Shown: piece after piece, positions 54,991 through 64,000 of the stretch | Layout: each line of letters begins with the position of its first letter | Position numbering within the stretch: position 1 is the stretch's first letter | Origin: Agapanthus africanus | Taxonomy: Eukaryota; Streptophyta; Magnoliopsida; Asparagales; Amaryllidaceae | Reading direction: 5' to 3' | Length of the DNA stretch: 64,000 nt | Assembly (NCBI GenBank): GCA_030015575.1 | Contig: JASDDO010000016.1 | Location: forward strand, 456,954,141-457,018,140 | Made by a program: the position numbers and the translations under genes | The notes under the pieces: model-generated | Database searches by the model: none | The model's input: only the letters and a program-made list of their open reading frames with translations | Told to the model about the DNA's origin: nothing

Positions 54991-57779
54991 TTCTTTGTAT
55001 GTCCACCGAAGCAGTCGACGAACTCATGCAGCAGGGCAATTATCTGCGCTTTCATTTCCTCTGACAAGAGCGAGCTGATGTAGGTCGGCCTTGGATTATC
55101 GGGCGTTCCTAAGTCAATCTTGGTTAGCTCGTCAAAGGTTGCTTGTCCACCATCTTCGAGCTCTTGAGGAGCTTCTTCTGGCTCGGCTATCTCATCATCA
55201 TCATTTGATCTTTCGCTGGCCTCACCAACATGGATCATATAGCACGCTTTGGAATCAGGTTGAATGTAGCCTATGCCCCGTCTATCTGGAATTCGTCCAT
55301 CGATGAGTGCTCGGACCTGGGGCGGATACCATAGCCCTTTGTAAAACTTTGCTTCGGACTCCGTTTGATATAACCGGCATCCGCACTTCTTAAAGTATTC
55401 CCGCATCTCGGGCGCATAGTATCTGGGATTGAGGACGGCTCTTATGCCTCTCTCATAGGGAAGGCACGCGACAGAAAGATCGTCCGGGTGCACAACGGGG
55501 GTTGACCCGTAAAACAGGATGTCCTTCTGTCCATTTTTCCTCCCGGGGACGTAGAAAGTTTTCAGCTGGTCCACGGTGGAGACTGACAACGCATCGAGCT
55601 CTTTGCACATCTGGTCTGGCACCCTTGTGACGGCTAGGGACCCTTCCGCGACTTCGAAGGTCTCTCGTAGTTTCGCTTGCTGCATGGGGGGCCAATCTTC
55701 ACAGCTGTTGCACGGCAGGTCCTCTTCTTCTGACTCTTCAGTGTCACTGCCAAGATGAGGGCGGGCTTTGCTGCTAGATGGGCCTTCAGTAACAGATTCG
55801 TCCGTATCGCTGCCGAAATGAGGGCGAGTTTTGCGGAAGGACGGGCTTCCAGCGTCGGACTCATCAGTGTCGCTGCCGAAATGCGGGCGCACTTGGGTAT
55901 TTTTGCTTTTGAAAGTGATAGCCGACGCAGATTTGCTTTTGAGTCTTGGGGCCGGTCTATCCTCAGTCAGTTGTGGCTTAGCATTTTGGTGGTTCATAAA
56001 GTACCGAGAATCTTCATATCGGACTTCATGCACACCGAACGGCTGGATGTCTCCGTCAATGCGTCTTTCTTCGCCATTTTTAGTATACTTCATGCATTGA
56101 TGGAGAGTTGATGGAATGATGCCGTAATCATGGAGCCATGGCCGCCCCAAGAGAATCTTATAAGATGTGTCGGCGTCGATCACGTATATCTTAGCTTCAG
56201 TTTGCAGATCCCCAAATTTGATTGGCAAAGCTATAGACCCCAGAACTTGCTGGCAATTTTGGTTGAAGTCTTGAATGACAATCCTTTCCTTTGACAGGTT
56301 TCGGACGTCCATTGACAAACTCTTCAGAGTTCGCAAGTTCATGATGTTCACTGAGGACCCCGGATCAATCAATATGCGATTAATTTGATCTCCGTCACTG
56401 TACCCGGTCACGTAAAGCGGCCGATTATGCCCAGCCGTCCCCAGTAGCAAGTCTTCATCCTTAAATGTGACTGCGGTGGCATGCAAAGCATGCTGGGCTT
56501 CTTTCATATTAATTTCCGCAAAGTGAGCCTGATACCGCTCGGGGTTTTGTAGAGCGTGAATGAGAACATCTCTAAGCTCCTTAGATAGGACCAAGGCGTC
56601 GTAGATGCTCAGGAGAGACGGAAGCTTCCGGAGATGTGCCAAGACATTATAGTCCACCGAGGAAGGACTTATGTTTTCATTAGCCGGTTCTCTGCCATCT
56701 TCTTCATTAGCGACTTGTTTTTCCTTCCCTTTTGGGGCGTTACCCTGATTTGGCGGTAGAGCCCTGCCGCTCCTGAGCTGGATTTGATTGGCCGTTGTGG
56801 CGAGCTCCTCGTCCTCTTCGGGAAAACAGAGCTCATCCTCGGAGTCACTGCCAAGATGGATGGCATAGCAGGTCACTACTTGGATCTCTTCATTGGAGTC
56901 TTCTTCTAACTCCTCCAGAATTTCAGCCGCTTGTACAGGGAAGAACTCCTTCAATTGAATCAATGTTCTTTCCCTTTGTTCATATTCTTCGAGAGAATCG
57001 ATATATTTTTGAATAGTCGATCTCCCTGCAGACTCTTTTTCGCGCCGAGCTGCACTTTTCTTCTTCTTGAGCTTCTTGGATTTTGAGCCTGATGGAGCCG
57101 CATTGGCAGCTGGACTGGTGGGCTTCTTCTGTCCTTCCCATTCCATCCTGGGCTCTTTCTGAAGCAGCTTTAGCATCTTCTTCGTCTTATTAGATATGTG
57201 CGTACTCCACGGAGGCCGTGATGAGTCAGTTTCGTTTGTCAGGGCAGCAGGTTCAGCTGTCTGCTCCCAGAAGGCTTCAACTTCTGTCTGTATAAAGTTG
57301 GCGGTTGCAACTTGATTGTTCACCGACACGCTTTTAGACAGCTCGATCTCTCCAGCCTTGTACTGCTTCTCGACCCAGTCCTTGAAGATATAGCAATCCT
57401 CGATCGCATGGCTCACTACTCGGTGGTACGGGCAATACAGAGGATTGTCGGTCATTTTTGCTTCTTGGGGTCTTTTCGACTCCGGCAATTGTAGGCCGTT
57501 GTTCAAGGCATATTTAAATATCTTACGGACCTTGTCCCTTCTGAAAGAGTAAACCTTGTTCTTCTTCTCCTCTAGGGAAGGCCCATCTCCTCCCAGCAAT
57601 GGCTTTCGAGACCGGTTGGTTTTGGATTCGCCCGCCCTTCGCTTTTCTTCATTGTCGGACGCATTGAAGACATTGGTACTGCTGGAACTCCCGCTTCTAC
57701 GGTTATCGTCCCGCTTGCTTTTCCAGGTTTTGTCTCTCTGAGAGTCCGGCGGGGACTCTTGCTTCGACCGTTCCAGCAT
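54991..57779 (-). CDS. pol: Tat-2 gag C-terminus, protease and acidic linker
   Basis: In order: YSFRRDKVRKIFKYAL, the zinc-knuckle-like CPYHRVVSHAIEDC, a linker with lysine runs, DYNVLAHLRKLPSLLSI, the protease active site ILIDPGSSVNIM, the protease C-terminus LLGRPWLHDYGIIPS, three RPH(F/L)GSDT(D/E)ES acidic repeats, then the conserved KELDALSVSTVDQLKTFYVP region. The frame runs from after a TAA at 57,780 (where a CAA codon is likely ancestral) to about 55,005, where one base is missing and the read-through sequence turns foreign. Gag-Pol thus appears to be a single frame in this lineage. Confidence 0.9.
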
Positions 57780-58013
57780 TTAGACTTTCTTGGTTAGCTC
57801 CTGGAATGTCTTGAGGCCCGCTGTACACAAGAATGGGACCATCCAATTGCTGAGGTTCCCAATGAGAAGGCTGACGGACTGGTCCTGCTCCAGCGGCGGT
57901 TCGCACTTGACTGTGAGATTACGCCATCGGGCGATAAAGTCAGTGTTGCTTTCATTCTTCCCCGGCTTAGTCCTCACAAGGTCGGCAATAGAGATTTTAT
58001 CACTGACGCTCAT
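57780..58013 (-). pseudogene. gag: Tat-2 gag, middle part
   Basis: This segment continues the Gag domain (DFIARWRNLTVKC, matching YAIRWRNLWSKC of Tat-1) in another frame than 58,010-59,611. A frameshift is therefore present at about 58,012, and a TAA at 57,780 follows KKV. Confidence 0.8.
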
Positions 58014-59611
58014 GAACTTTGCCGGAACAGAGACTCCATTTGGGCAAAGGTAATGACGGACCCGTCTGGTATGCTCGCGTACCAGTCGAAAGCGACACCG
58101 GTCAGGCTGTTTACAAACTGACGAAGAAGGAGCGCGTCATTGCCCCCTGTATTTCCGCACGATGCTTTGAAGTGGGCGACATGCTGATTTGCATTCCCCG
58201 TTCCATCAAATCTTCTGAACTTAGGAATGACGTAGCCTCTTGGGAACTCAATCAGATCGTATTGCGCGGGATATGGCCGCCCACTACTGCCGATTTCTTT
58301 CTGAGATTCAGCTTCAGCCACCAATGTTTTAACCTTGCTGGTGACCAAATCCATTATCCAATCCTGTGTTAGCGGGATAGTGCTATCGGGGGCCAAGGCG
58401 TCCCCAGAAGCGGAGTGTGGCCGGCTTTCATGTGGCTCGACCAGTCTTGGATCCGAAGGAACAGGCATTGGCTGCCTCGGATTTTCATCACCCGGCTGAT
58501 TAGTCGCGGCTTGTGCTTGATTGGGAGGCGCTCGAGCAATTTGAGCCGTAAGCTGCATCACCACGTTCGTTAAGTCATCAATCTTCGAATAGATCTTGGC
58601 CATCTCTTTATCTTTGCTCTTGAGCTGTTTTCGAAGCTCTTGCTCCGCAGTCCTAGGGCGGAAAGTCGGCTCTTCCTCGCTGTCCGAGCTTGACTCTGCA
58701 TGGACCGAGGGGTCTTTCTGCCTATCATCCTCATCGAGAGGGTTTTCTTCATCCAGCGGGGGCGGCTGTTCTTGGGCAGCGGCAACCACATTCAGGCTAG
58801 ATTGGGCTTGGGATGTGGTGGCCCCATCCTTGCTTTTGCTGCGAAGGTTGTCGCTAGGGCGACCGCCCGCCATATAGAACGTATGGATGATATATTCGGC
58901 CGTCTTTCTATCATTGGCAGCTGATTTCATGGATCGCTGTCTTGACCCCCTTGTTTCGGTAGCTGGTAGTCGATTGAAGGCGGCTGGCCTAACCAGGTTC
59001 TTGAATGGTGCTGGCGCTTCTTTTCTGGGTTTGCCCCGCTGCTTTCGTACGGCACAGAGTGCTTGATAGACTCTTGAAGAGACAGTGTCACGCTTTTTCT
59101 GTTGGGGCCGGGACACGTCTCTTTGTGGCACTGTTTGGACCGCTGTCATCTTGATTCTGGCGGTCATGGCATTTTTCTGAACCCACTTCAGAGGCTCGAA
59201 GGAATTGCTGATTCTTACGTCCGACTCAGCCGTCGTCGCGGGGCAACCCTGCACTTGGAACTTCACACGATTCCATTTGGCCGAAGCCTTGGCCCTTTTG
59301 TTGGCTCGATACCTGAGCCGCTTCTGCCTTAACTTCTCTGTTCTAAGCACCTGGCAGACTTCGGCTCTTTGGGAAGACGCCGCAGACCGGTCGATGGAGG
59401 GCCTTGGAGATACGCTCGATTGTGCATTTGTTGGAGTCATCGCCTGAGCTCGTACGCAACATTTGATGTTTCCCTTTGTACCGAAGTTCTTGCCCCCCGC
59501 TGGAGCACCAGAGAATCGTTCAGATACCGTCTTAAGTCTCGGTTGTGGTGCCTTGGCGATCACGACATTCGGCCTCTTACCCCTTGAGATTGGCTTGGCC
59601 ACCTGTTCCAC
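58010..59611 (-). CDS. gag: Tat-2 ORF1 fused to gag
   Basis: This open segment of 533 residues joins ORF1 (basic, proline-rich, ending YIIHTFYMAGG) to Gag through an acidic, coiled linker (EEEPTFRPRTAEQELRKQL). The Gag domain has PKFRRFDGTGNANQHVAHF, FVNSLTGVAFDWYASIP and FAQMESLF. The fusion shows that ORF1 and gag are one protein in this lineage, which explains the broken arrangement in Tat-1. The first Met is internal, since coding continues upstream in other frames. Confidence 0.88.
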   Translation of the reverse strand: MEQVAKPISRGKRPNVVIAKAPQPRLKTVSERFSGAPAGGKNFGTKGNIKCCVRAQAMTPTNAQSSVSPRPSIDRSAASSQRAEVCQVLRTEKLRQKRLRYRANKRAKASAKWNRVKFQVQGCPATTAESDVRISNSFEPLKWVQKNAMTARIKMTAVQTVPQRDVSRPQQKKRDTVSSRVYQALCAVRKQRGKPRKEAPAPFKNLVRPAAFNRLPATETRGSRQRSMKSAANDRKTAEYIIHTFYMAGGRPSDNLRSKSKDGATTSQAQSSLNVVAAAQEQPPPLDEENPLDEDDRQKDPSVHAESSSDSEEEPTFRPRTAEQELRKQLKSKDKEMAKIYSKIDDLTNVVMQLTAQIARAPPNQAQAATNQPGDENPRQPMPVPSDPRLVEPHESRPHSASGDALAPDSTIPLTQDWIMDLVTSKVKTLVAEAESQKEIGSSGRPYPAQYDLIEFPRGYVIPKFRRFDGTGNANQHVAHFKASCGNTGGNDALLLRQFVNSLTGVAFDWYASIPDGSVITFAQMESLFRQSS

Positions 59612-59828
59612 CGGGATCTCCGCCAGATGAGCGCTTCCGGCAGGATAGATGATGACGGAGCCAAACTGGCGGGGCGGTTCCTCCCACTATCGACTGAGGC
59701 TCGCGGGGGAGAACCACACGAGCGTTGATCTTGACCACGCACGGAATCGGGGTCATGTTGGAAGCTGAATTCGTCTGGGGAGACATTGTCGTCGAAGGTT
59801 GATTGCTGCATGGAAAAAAGAACATCAT
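59577..59828 (-). pseudogene. Tat-2 ORF1, N-terminal part
   Basis: A likely start is MSPQTNSASNM. It continues for about 65 residues before the frame is lost near 59,620, with one or two frameshifts to the main ORF1 segment. Little else can be said. Confidence 0.5.
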
Positions 59829-59903
59829 TTCAGTATAGGCAATCGATATGTATATTGATTGAGTTCGTATGAACGTTTAACCCGAAATATGGGAGGAGAG
59901 ATT

Positions 59904-59922
59904 GGTCCCACCGGGCGTGCTA
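59904..59922 (-). other. Putative primer-binding site of Tat-2
   Basis: On the minus strand, GATTC separates the LTR end from TAGCACGCCCGGTGGGACC, which matches the Tat-1 site apart from TAG for TGG and two other changes. The tRNA is not identified. Confidence 0.5.
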
Positions 59923-59927
59923 GAATC

Positions 59928-61440
59928 TGTAGGGTGTTTTTCGTCACCCCATTGAGATGGGAATACGCACGCGCTTGTCAGGTGTACTACAGATTCCCCC
60001 TGCCTAGGGTAGGCCGGGGTTTATTGATTGTGGGGATCCGAATCTCCGGCAGCCGCGGACTAAGCTGCCGTTAATTACCCCCCGCCTTTGGGGCGAGGGA
60101 ACCTCCGATTGACGGGTTAAACTGATCATGCGAACTCGATGTGCAGTGTACGTGTGTTTTGTTTTGAAGGGGGTTTAAATATATCGGGAGCCACGCAGAG
60201 TTTTTTTACGGGGGTCCCGCTACCCGGATAGCGGGCTAGGGGTCAAGGGGGCTAGCAGCCCCCTTGCGGGGTGCGGGGCAGCGCCCCGTTAGAAATTTTT
60301 TTCTAACAGGGACGGTGTCGTGGAGTATGTGTGTATGTAAATATGTATACATATGTACAGATATACATGTATATATATAAAAAGGGGAAAAGACATCCAA
60401 AGGATGCGTGGGGACAGCACCTTGGGCGCTGTGCGCCTAGGTGCTGTGCGCTCAGGCGCTAGAGTGCCACGTGTCGGTACGTGGGCGCTCTGCGCTTGAG
60501 CGCTGGGCGCTGGAGCGCAAGCGCGCCACGTGTCGGCACGGGGGCGACTTGCGCTTGAGCACTTGCGCACGCCACGTGTCGGCACGGTGGCGACTTGCGC
60601 TGGAGCGCAAGCGCGCCACGTGTCGGCACGGGGGCGACTTGCGCTCGAGCGCTTGCGCTGGAGCGCAAGCGCGCCACGTGTCGGCACGCGGGCACTCTGC
60701 GCTTGAGCGCCGGAGAGAAAAAGAGGCTTTTAGCCTAAAAAAAATTTCTCAGAAGAGAAATCAGAGAGGAGTTGGACTCCTGAGTGTTTTTTTTTTGGTT
60801 TAGTGAACAATGTTCTTCTTCCTCCTCCTCTGTTAGCTGGATCTTGAAGATCAAGAGATATGGGATTTCTAAAAATCTCTTCCTTTTTTTTTTGATCTAA
60901 TGGAAGATCTGAGTTCCCTTTTATGGGTTTTGTGGTGAAAAACTAATTTGTTTTATAAAAAGAAGAGTAAAACTCTTGGTTTAATTCAAGAGGAAAAGGA
61001 AGGTTTTGGAACCTTGAAGAAGGAGAAGAGATCTCAGATCTGAAGAAAATTTTTGAGAGAGAAAAAAAGCTGTTGAGATATTTCATTATCTTTGCCTTTA
61101 TAGGCTGTACACTTTACACATAGCCCCTTGGGCTTCACAAAATGGCATTTTGCCCATCCCATGGCTCATGTGCCATTTCTTTTTGCACATTAGCCATGGG
61201 CTTTACAAAAATTTGGCTTTATGCCTATTTTTCTTACATTTATCCATAAAATAAAATAAAAGAAATACAACAAAATTGTTTATTACAAAATTTTTATCTT
61301 GGCGTAGGGGGAGGCCGGCCGCTTCATATTCGGGCTCGACCTGGGCATGGGCCCACTGGATCTGGGCTTGGGGCCCACTTAGCTTGGAGTTGACTTGGAT
61401 TTTGACTTGGTCAGCCGGGGTGTAAATTTTTACCCCAACA
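59928..61440 (-). repeat. Tat-2 5' LTR (right)
   Basis: TGTAGGGTG to CCCCAACA, 1,513 bp. It differs from the left LTR mainly by scattered substitutions and the loss of part of a repeat unit in the G-box region (five G-boxes here, six on the left). The U5 hairpin is at 60,047-60,070 and the TATA box at about 61,096-61,102 on the minus strand. Confidence 0.95.
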
Positions 61441-61445
61441 ATCCA

Positions 61446-61914
61446 GAGGCAGATTGTCTCCCTGGGTTTGACCACTTTCTCACAAGTACTTGCGGCAGCC
61501 CGAGAGCAACAGAGTTTATCTGGGATGAATGGGAGTTTGCAGCAGACAGCAGTTGCGGTGAGGAAGCCAGCATTTATACCAAACCGAGCTCATGGTCGCA
61601 GAGGTATTCCAGTCGACCGTCGAGGTGTAGCACCCATGAAGAAGCCTGTTGTCAACGATCGAAGAAAGAGCATGACTTGTAACTACTGCAATTTACCTGG
61701 CCACGTGCAAAAGGATTGTCGAAGGAGGCTGGGACTCTGTTTGGTTTGTGGAGCGGCAGATCACGCTGTCAACGCTTGTCCGTCGAAGCTTCGTACGAGG
61801 GATGATTTTCAGAAGCCTCCGCAGAGACCGTTCCAGGGACAGAAACAGCTGACTCAAGGACCTAATCAGGCTCGAGCTTTTACCTTGACAGCGGAAGAAG
61901 CTAAGGCGTCATGA
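61446..61914 (+). pseudogene. gag: Tekay-2 gag, C-terminal part with two zinc knuckles
   Basis: This continues the gag frame after Tat-2. Two CCHC knuckles are intact: CNYCNLPGHVQKDC (61,678-61,719) and CLVCGAADHAVNAC (61,738-61,779). They would bind element RNA. The TGA at 61,912-61,914 probably replaces CGA, because the same frame goes straight on into protease. Confidence 0.93.
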
Positions 61915-62517
61915 GAAGTTGTCTCAGGTATTCTACTCGTTCGTGGTTTTCCCGCATTAGCGTTATTTGATTCTGGTGCATCCCATTGTTTTATGTCATC
62001 CAAGTTTATAACTATACACTCGATTGACTGCACGACCTTGTCTAGTTTCTGGGACATACACACTGGGAATGGGAAAATCATAGCTAGTAGGGAATGTAAA
62101 GATTGTACAGTTGTTGTTTGCGGACGGGAGCTTTTTGCAGATTTCTTGGTGATTGATACGGGCAGCTACGAAGTCGTCTTGGGAATGGATTTTCTTGGTA
62201 CTTTCCACGCTCACATTGATTGTAGGGCAAAGAAAGTAATTTTCCAGATTCCCGGACATCCCGAGTTTACCTTCACTGGAGGAAGCAGTTCTGTCGGGCC
62301 AGTCGAGTTTAGGGCTAGGCCGACAAATAATATTCTTGCATCAATGGAGGTTGATGAAAGTGAAGAGCCGGCTGTTGTTCGCGATTTTATGGACGTGTTT
62401 GAAGATATATCGGGTTTACCGCCGAAGCGAGACGTGGAGTTCGCAATTGATCTTATTCCTGGTGCAGCGCCAGTATCCAAAGCGTATTATCCAATGTTGG
62501 AAGAAGTCAAGAAATAG
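61915..62517 (+). CDS. pol: Tekay-2 aspartic protease and linker
   Basis: LFDSGASHCF (Asp codon at 61,969) is an intact active site. VVCGRELFADFLV and YEVVLGMDFLGTFHAHIDC follow, then the linker to RT (VVRDFMDVFEDISGLPPKRDVEFAIDLIPG). It is in the same frame as gag. The stop TAG at 62,515 replaces a probable CAG before VPELLEKGWI. Confidence 0.92.
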   Translation, partial: EVVSGILLVRGFPALALFDSGASHCFMSSKFITIHSIDCTTLSSFWDIHTGNGKIIASRECKDCTVVVCGRELFADFLVIDTGSYEVVLGMDFLGTFHAHIDCRAKKVIFQIPGHPEFTFTGGSSSVGPVEFRARPTNNILASMEVDESEEPAVVRDFMDVFEDISGLPPKRDVEFAIDLIPGAAPVSKAYYPMLEEVKK

Positions 62518-63056
62518 GTTCCTGAATTGCTTGAGAAGGGTTGGATTCGAAACAGTAACTCGCCTTGAGGAGCTCCAGTTCTTCTAGTGAAGAAGAAGGA
62601 TGGCACAAGAAGGATGTGCATCGACTATCGAGAATTAAACCGGGTAACTATTAAGAACAAGTACCCGATCCCTCGCATTGGCGAACTTTTCGAGCAGCTT
62701 AGTGGCGCGAGGGTATTCTCGAAGCTGGATTTGCGATCCGGATATCATCAGGTCCGAGTGAAAGCAGAAGATATTTGCAAGACGGCGTTCCGAACTCGGT
62801 ATGGACATTACGAATACTTAGTGATGCCCTTCGGAGTAACGAATTCGCCGGCAGTATTCATGGACCTGATGAACCGAATCTTTTCACCATTCTTGGACCA
62901 GTTTATTGTGGTATTTATTGACGATATTCTGGTTTACTCGAAGAGTTTTGAAGAGCATGCGGAACATTTGAAGATCGCACTGCAAACGTTGAGACAAGAG
63001 AAGTTGTATGCGAAGATGAGTAAGTGCGAGTTTTGACTGGAGGAAGTAAAGTTTTA
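62518..63056 (+). pseudogene. pol: Tekay-2 reverse transcriptase
   Basis: The motifs [46 protein letters not shown] and [10 protein letters not shown] identify a chromovirus-type RT. TGA at 62,566 and TGA at 63,034 stand where Trp is expected (NSPWGAP, FWL). A one-base deletion in a T run at about 63,054 shifts the frame. Confidence 0.93.
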
Positions 63057-64000
63057 GGGCATGTTGTGTCTGGCAATGGAATCGCCGTCGATCCCGAAAA
63101 GATTGCAGCAGTTCGTGATTGGCCGATTCCGAAGAATGTTGCGGAGATAAGAAGTTTTCTTGGACTCGCCGGATATTACAGGAGATTTGTGGAGAACTTT
63201 GCTTGTCTGGCGGAACCGTTGACCAAGCTTACGCGCAAGGAGGTACCTTTTGTATGGACGGATAAATGTGCGTTGGCTTTTGAGACGTTGAAGCAGAAGT
63301 TGATAACCGCCCCTATTTTGACCGTGCCAGACAATTCCGGAGGATTGATGATTCACAGCGACGCATCTGGGAAAGGATTGGGATGTGTTTTGATGCAGCA
63401 TGGGAAGGTTGTAGCGTACGCATCGAGACAGTTGAAGACCCATGAGAAGAATTACCCAACTCATGACTTGGAGCTTGCGGCTGTGATTTTCGCGTTGAAG
63501 ATTTGGAGACACTACCTTTTGGGCGAAAGGGTCGAAGTTTTTACTGATCATAAGAGCTTGAAGTATGTGTTCACGCAGAAGGAGCTTAATATGAGGCAAC
63601 GTAGATGGTTGAAGCTGATAGATGACTACGATCTTGATCTTAAGTACTATCCGGGGAAGGTTAATGTCGTGCCGGATGCGCTTAGTCGGTTACCAGCAAT
63701 TCAGGTGTTAACTACGCAGAAGGAGCTCGTTGAAGATTTTCGAAGATTTGACTTGGAGGTTGTGCTACCGCATTCTTCGGGACAGTTGATGCAGCTGCAA
63801 GTACATTCATCGTTGATCAAGAATATTAAAGCAGCACAATCGCAGGATCCTAAACTGCAAAAGTTTCGAGAACAGGCTGAAGCCGGACTACGAACAGATT
63901 TATTGATCCACGAAGATGGTTCGTTGAGGTATGGTAGCCGTTTGTGTGTGCCAAAGGGAGATATTCGTGAAGAGCTTATGAAAGAAGCACACAGTTCAGC
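63057..64000 (+). CDS. pol: Tekay-2 RT thumb, RNase H and start of integrase, cut by window end
   Basis: The frame after the deletion is open to the last base (314 codons): [21 protein letters not shown], RNase H with [29 protein letters not shown] and TDHKSLKY, then PDALSR. Unlike in the Tat elements the TDH motif of this RNase H is intact and no second RNase H follows. The last residues ([17 protein letters not shown]) lead to the integrase zinc domain. Confidence 0.93.

Larger units (their letters stand above)
48432..61440 (-). mobile_element. Tat-2: complete 13-kb Tat-lineage element
   Basis: Two LTRs (48,432-49,968 and 59,928-61,440) flank a minus-strand internal region with primer site, ORF1-gag, protease, RT, RNase H, aRNH and integrase, and a purine tract at the 3' LTR. 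The target copies are ATCCA (48,427-48,431 and 61,441-61,445). The LTRs look about 97-98% alike by eye, so it is young. Frameshifts in ORF1-gag and before RT and a stop in gag keep it from being intact as read. It has no antisense genes. Confidence 0.97.
44632..64000 (+). mobile_element. Tekay-2: Tekay/Del-like Ty3/gypsy element, right end outside window
   Basis: 5' LTR (44,632-47,430), tRNA-iMet primer site, gag, protease, RT and RNase H are present on the plus strand. Integrase and the 3' LTR lie beyond the window. It is inserted in Tekay-1 pol, and its own gag is split by Tat-2. The polyprotein has a few stops and one frameshift. Confidence 0.9.

Overview
This is nuclear DNA of a flowering plant, most likely a eudicot. 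The only recognisable host gene is a spliced plant-type short tRNase Z. The rest is nested LTR retrotransposons of two plant Ty3/gypsy lineages, Tat (archaeal-type second RNase H, minus strand here) and Tekay/Del-like chromoviruses (initiator-Met tRNA primer site, long TGTAA...GTGACA LTRs, plus strand), with a Cassandra TRIM and a hAT-type MITE.

Layout. (1) 1-17,777: a Tat element (Tat-1) on the minus strand, cut by the left window edge. It has a 5' LTR at 15,526-17,777, ORF1 and gag, protease, RT, two RNase H domains and integrase down to 5,778. Below that is a 5.7-kb 3' region with two plus-strand (antisense) gene models, hairpin arrays and tandem repeats. A 372-bp MITE sits in ORF1. (2) 17,778-28,292: host sequence with five exons of the tRNase Z gene (minus strand, 19,000-23,044). 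Its C-terminal exon or exons are missing between the last visible exon and Tat-1, so Tat-1 either lies in its last intron or has replaced its end. (3) 28,293 to the window end: a stack of insertions. The oldest is Tekay-1 (LTR from 28,293). Its LTR holds a rearranged Cassandra cluster (28,921-30,806), its gag holds a solo LTR (33,470-39,477) with another solo LTR inside (36,217-39,389), and its pol holds a 3.8-kb Tat-type solo LTR (40,627-44,439). Tekay-2 (from 44,632) also landed in that pol and runs off the right edge. Tekay-2 gag is split by a complete 13-kb Tat-2 element (48,432-61,440). Most junctions were placed to the base by their 5-bp target duplications (CACGC, CTACA, GATAA/GATAC, CCAAT, ATCCA), and several reading frames resume exactly after the insertion.

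How the parts relate. None of the retroelement polyproteins is fully intact: they carry stops, many explicable by C-to-T changes, and single-base frameshifts. Tat-2 is the best preserved and its LTRs are nearly identical. The most unusual content is non-coding and recurs across the three Tat families: paired G-boxes spaced exactly one helical turn apart; chains of mini-hairpins in the transcribed leader; GGAC-N6-GTCC hairpins with compensatory changes; a U5 hairpin beside TTAATTA whose stem sequence changes while pairing is kept; and a five-hairpin TCGTGAGG array in the 3' region. With the antisense genes, these form a structured-RNA and promoter architecture that the coding annotation does not explain.

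Limits: everything was read by eye. Lineage names rest on motifs and architecture, repeat identities are estimates, and splice sites are inferred.
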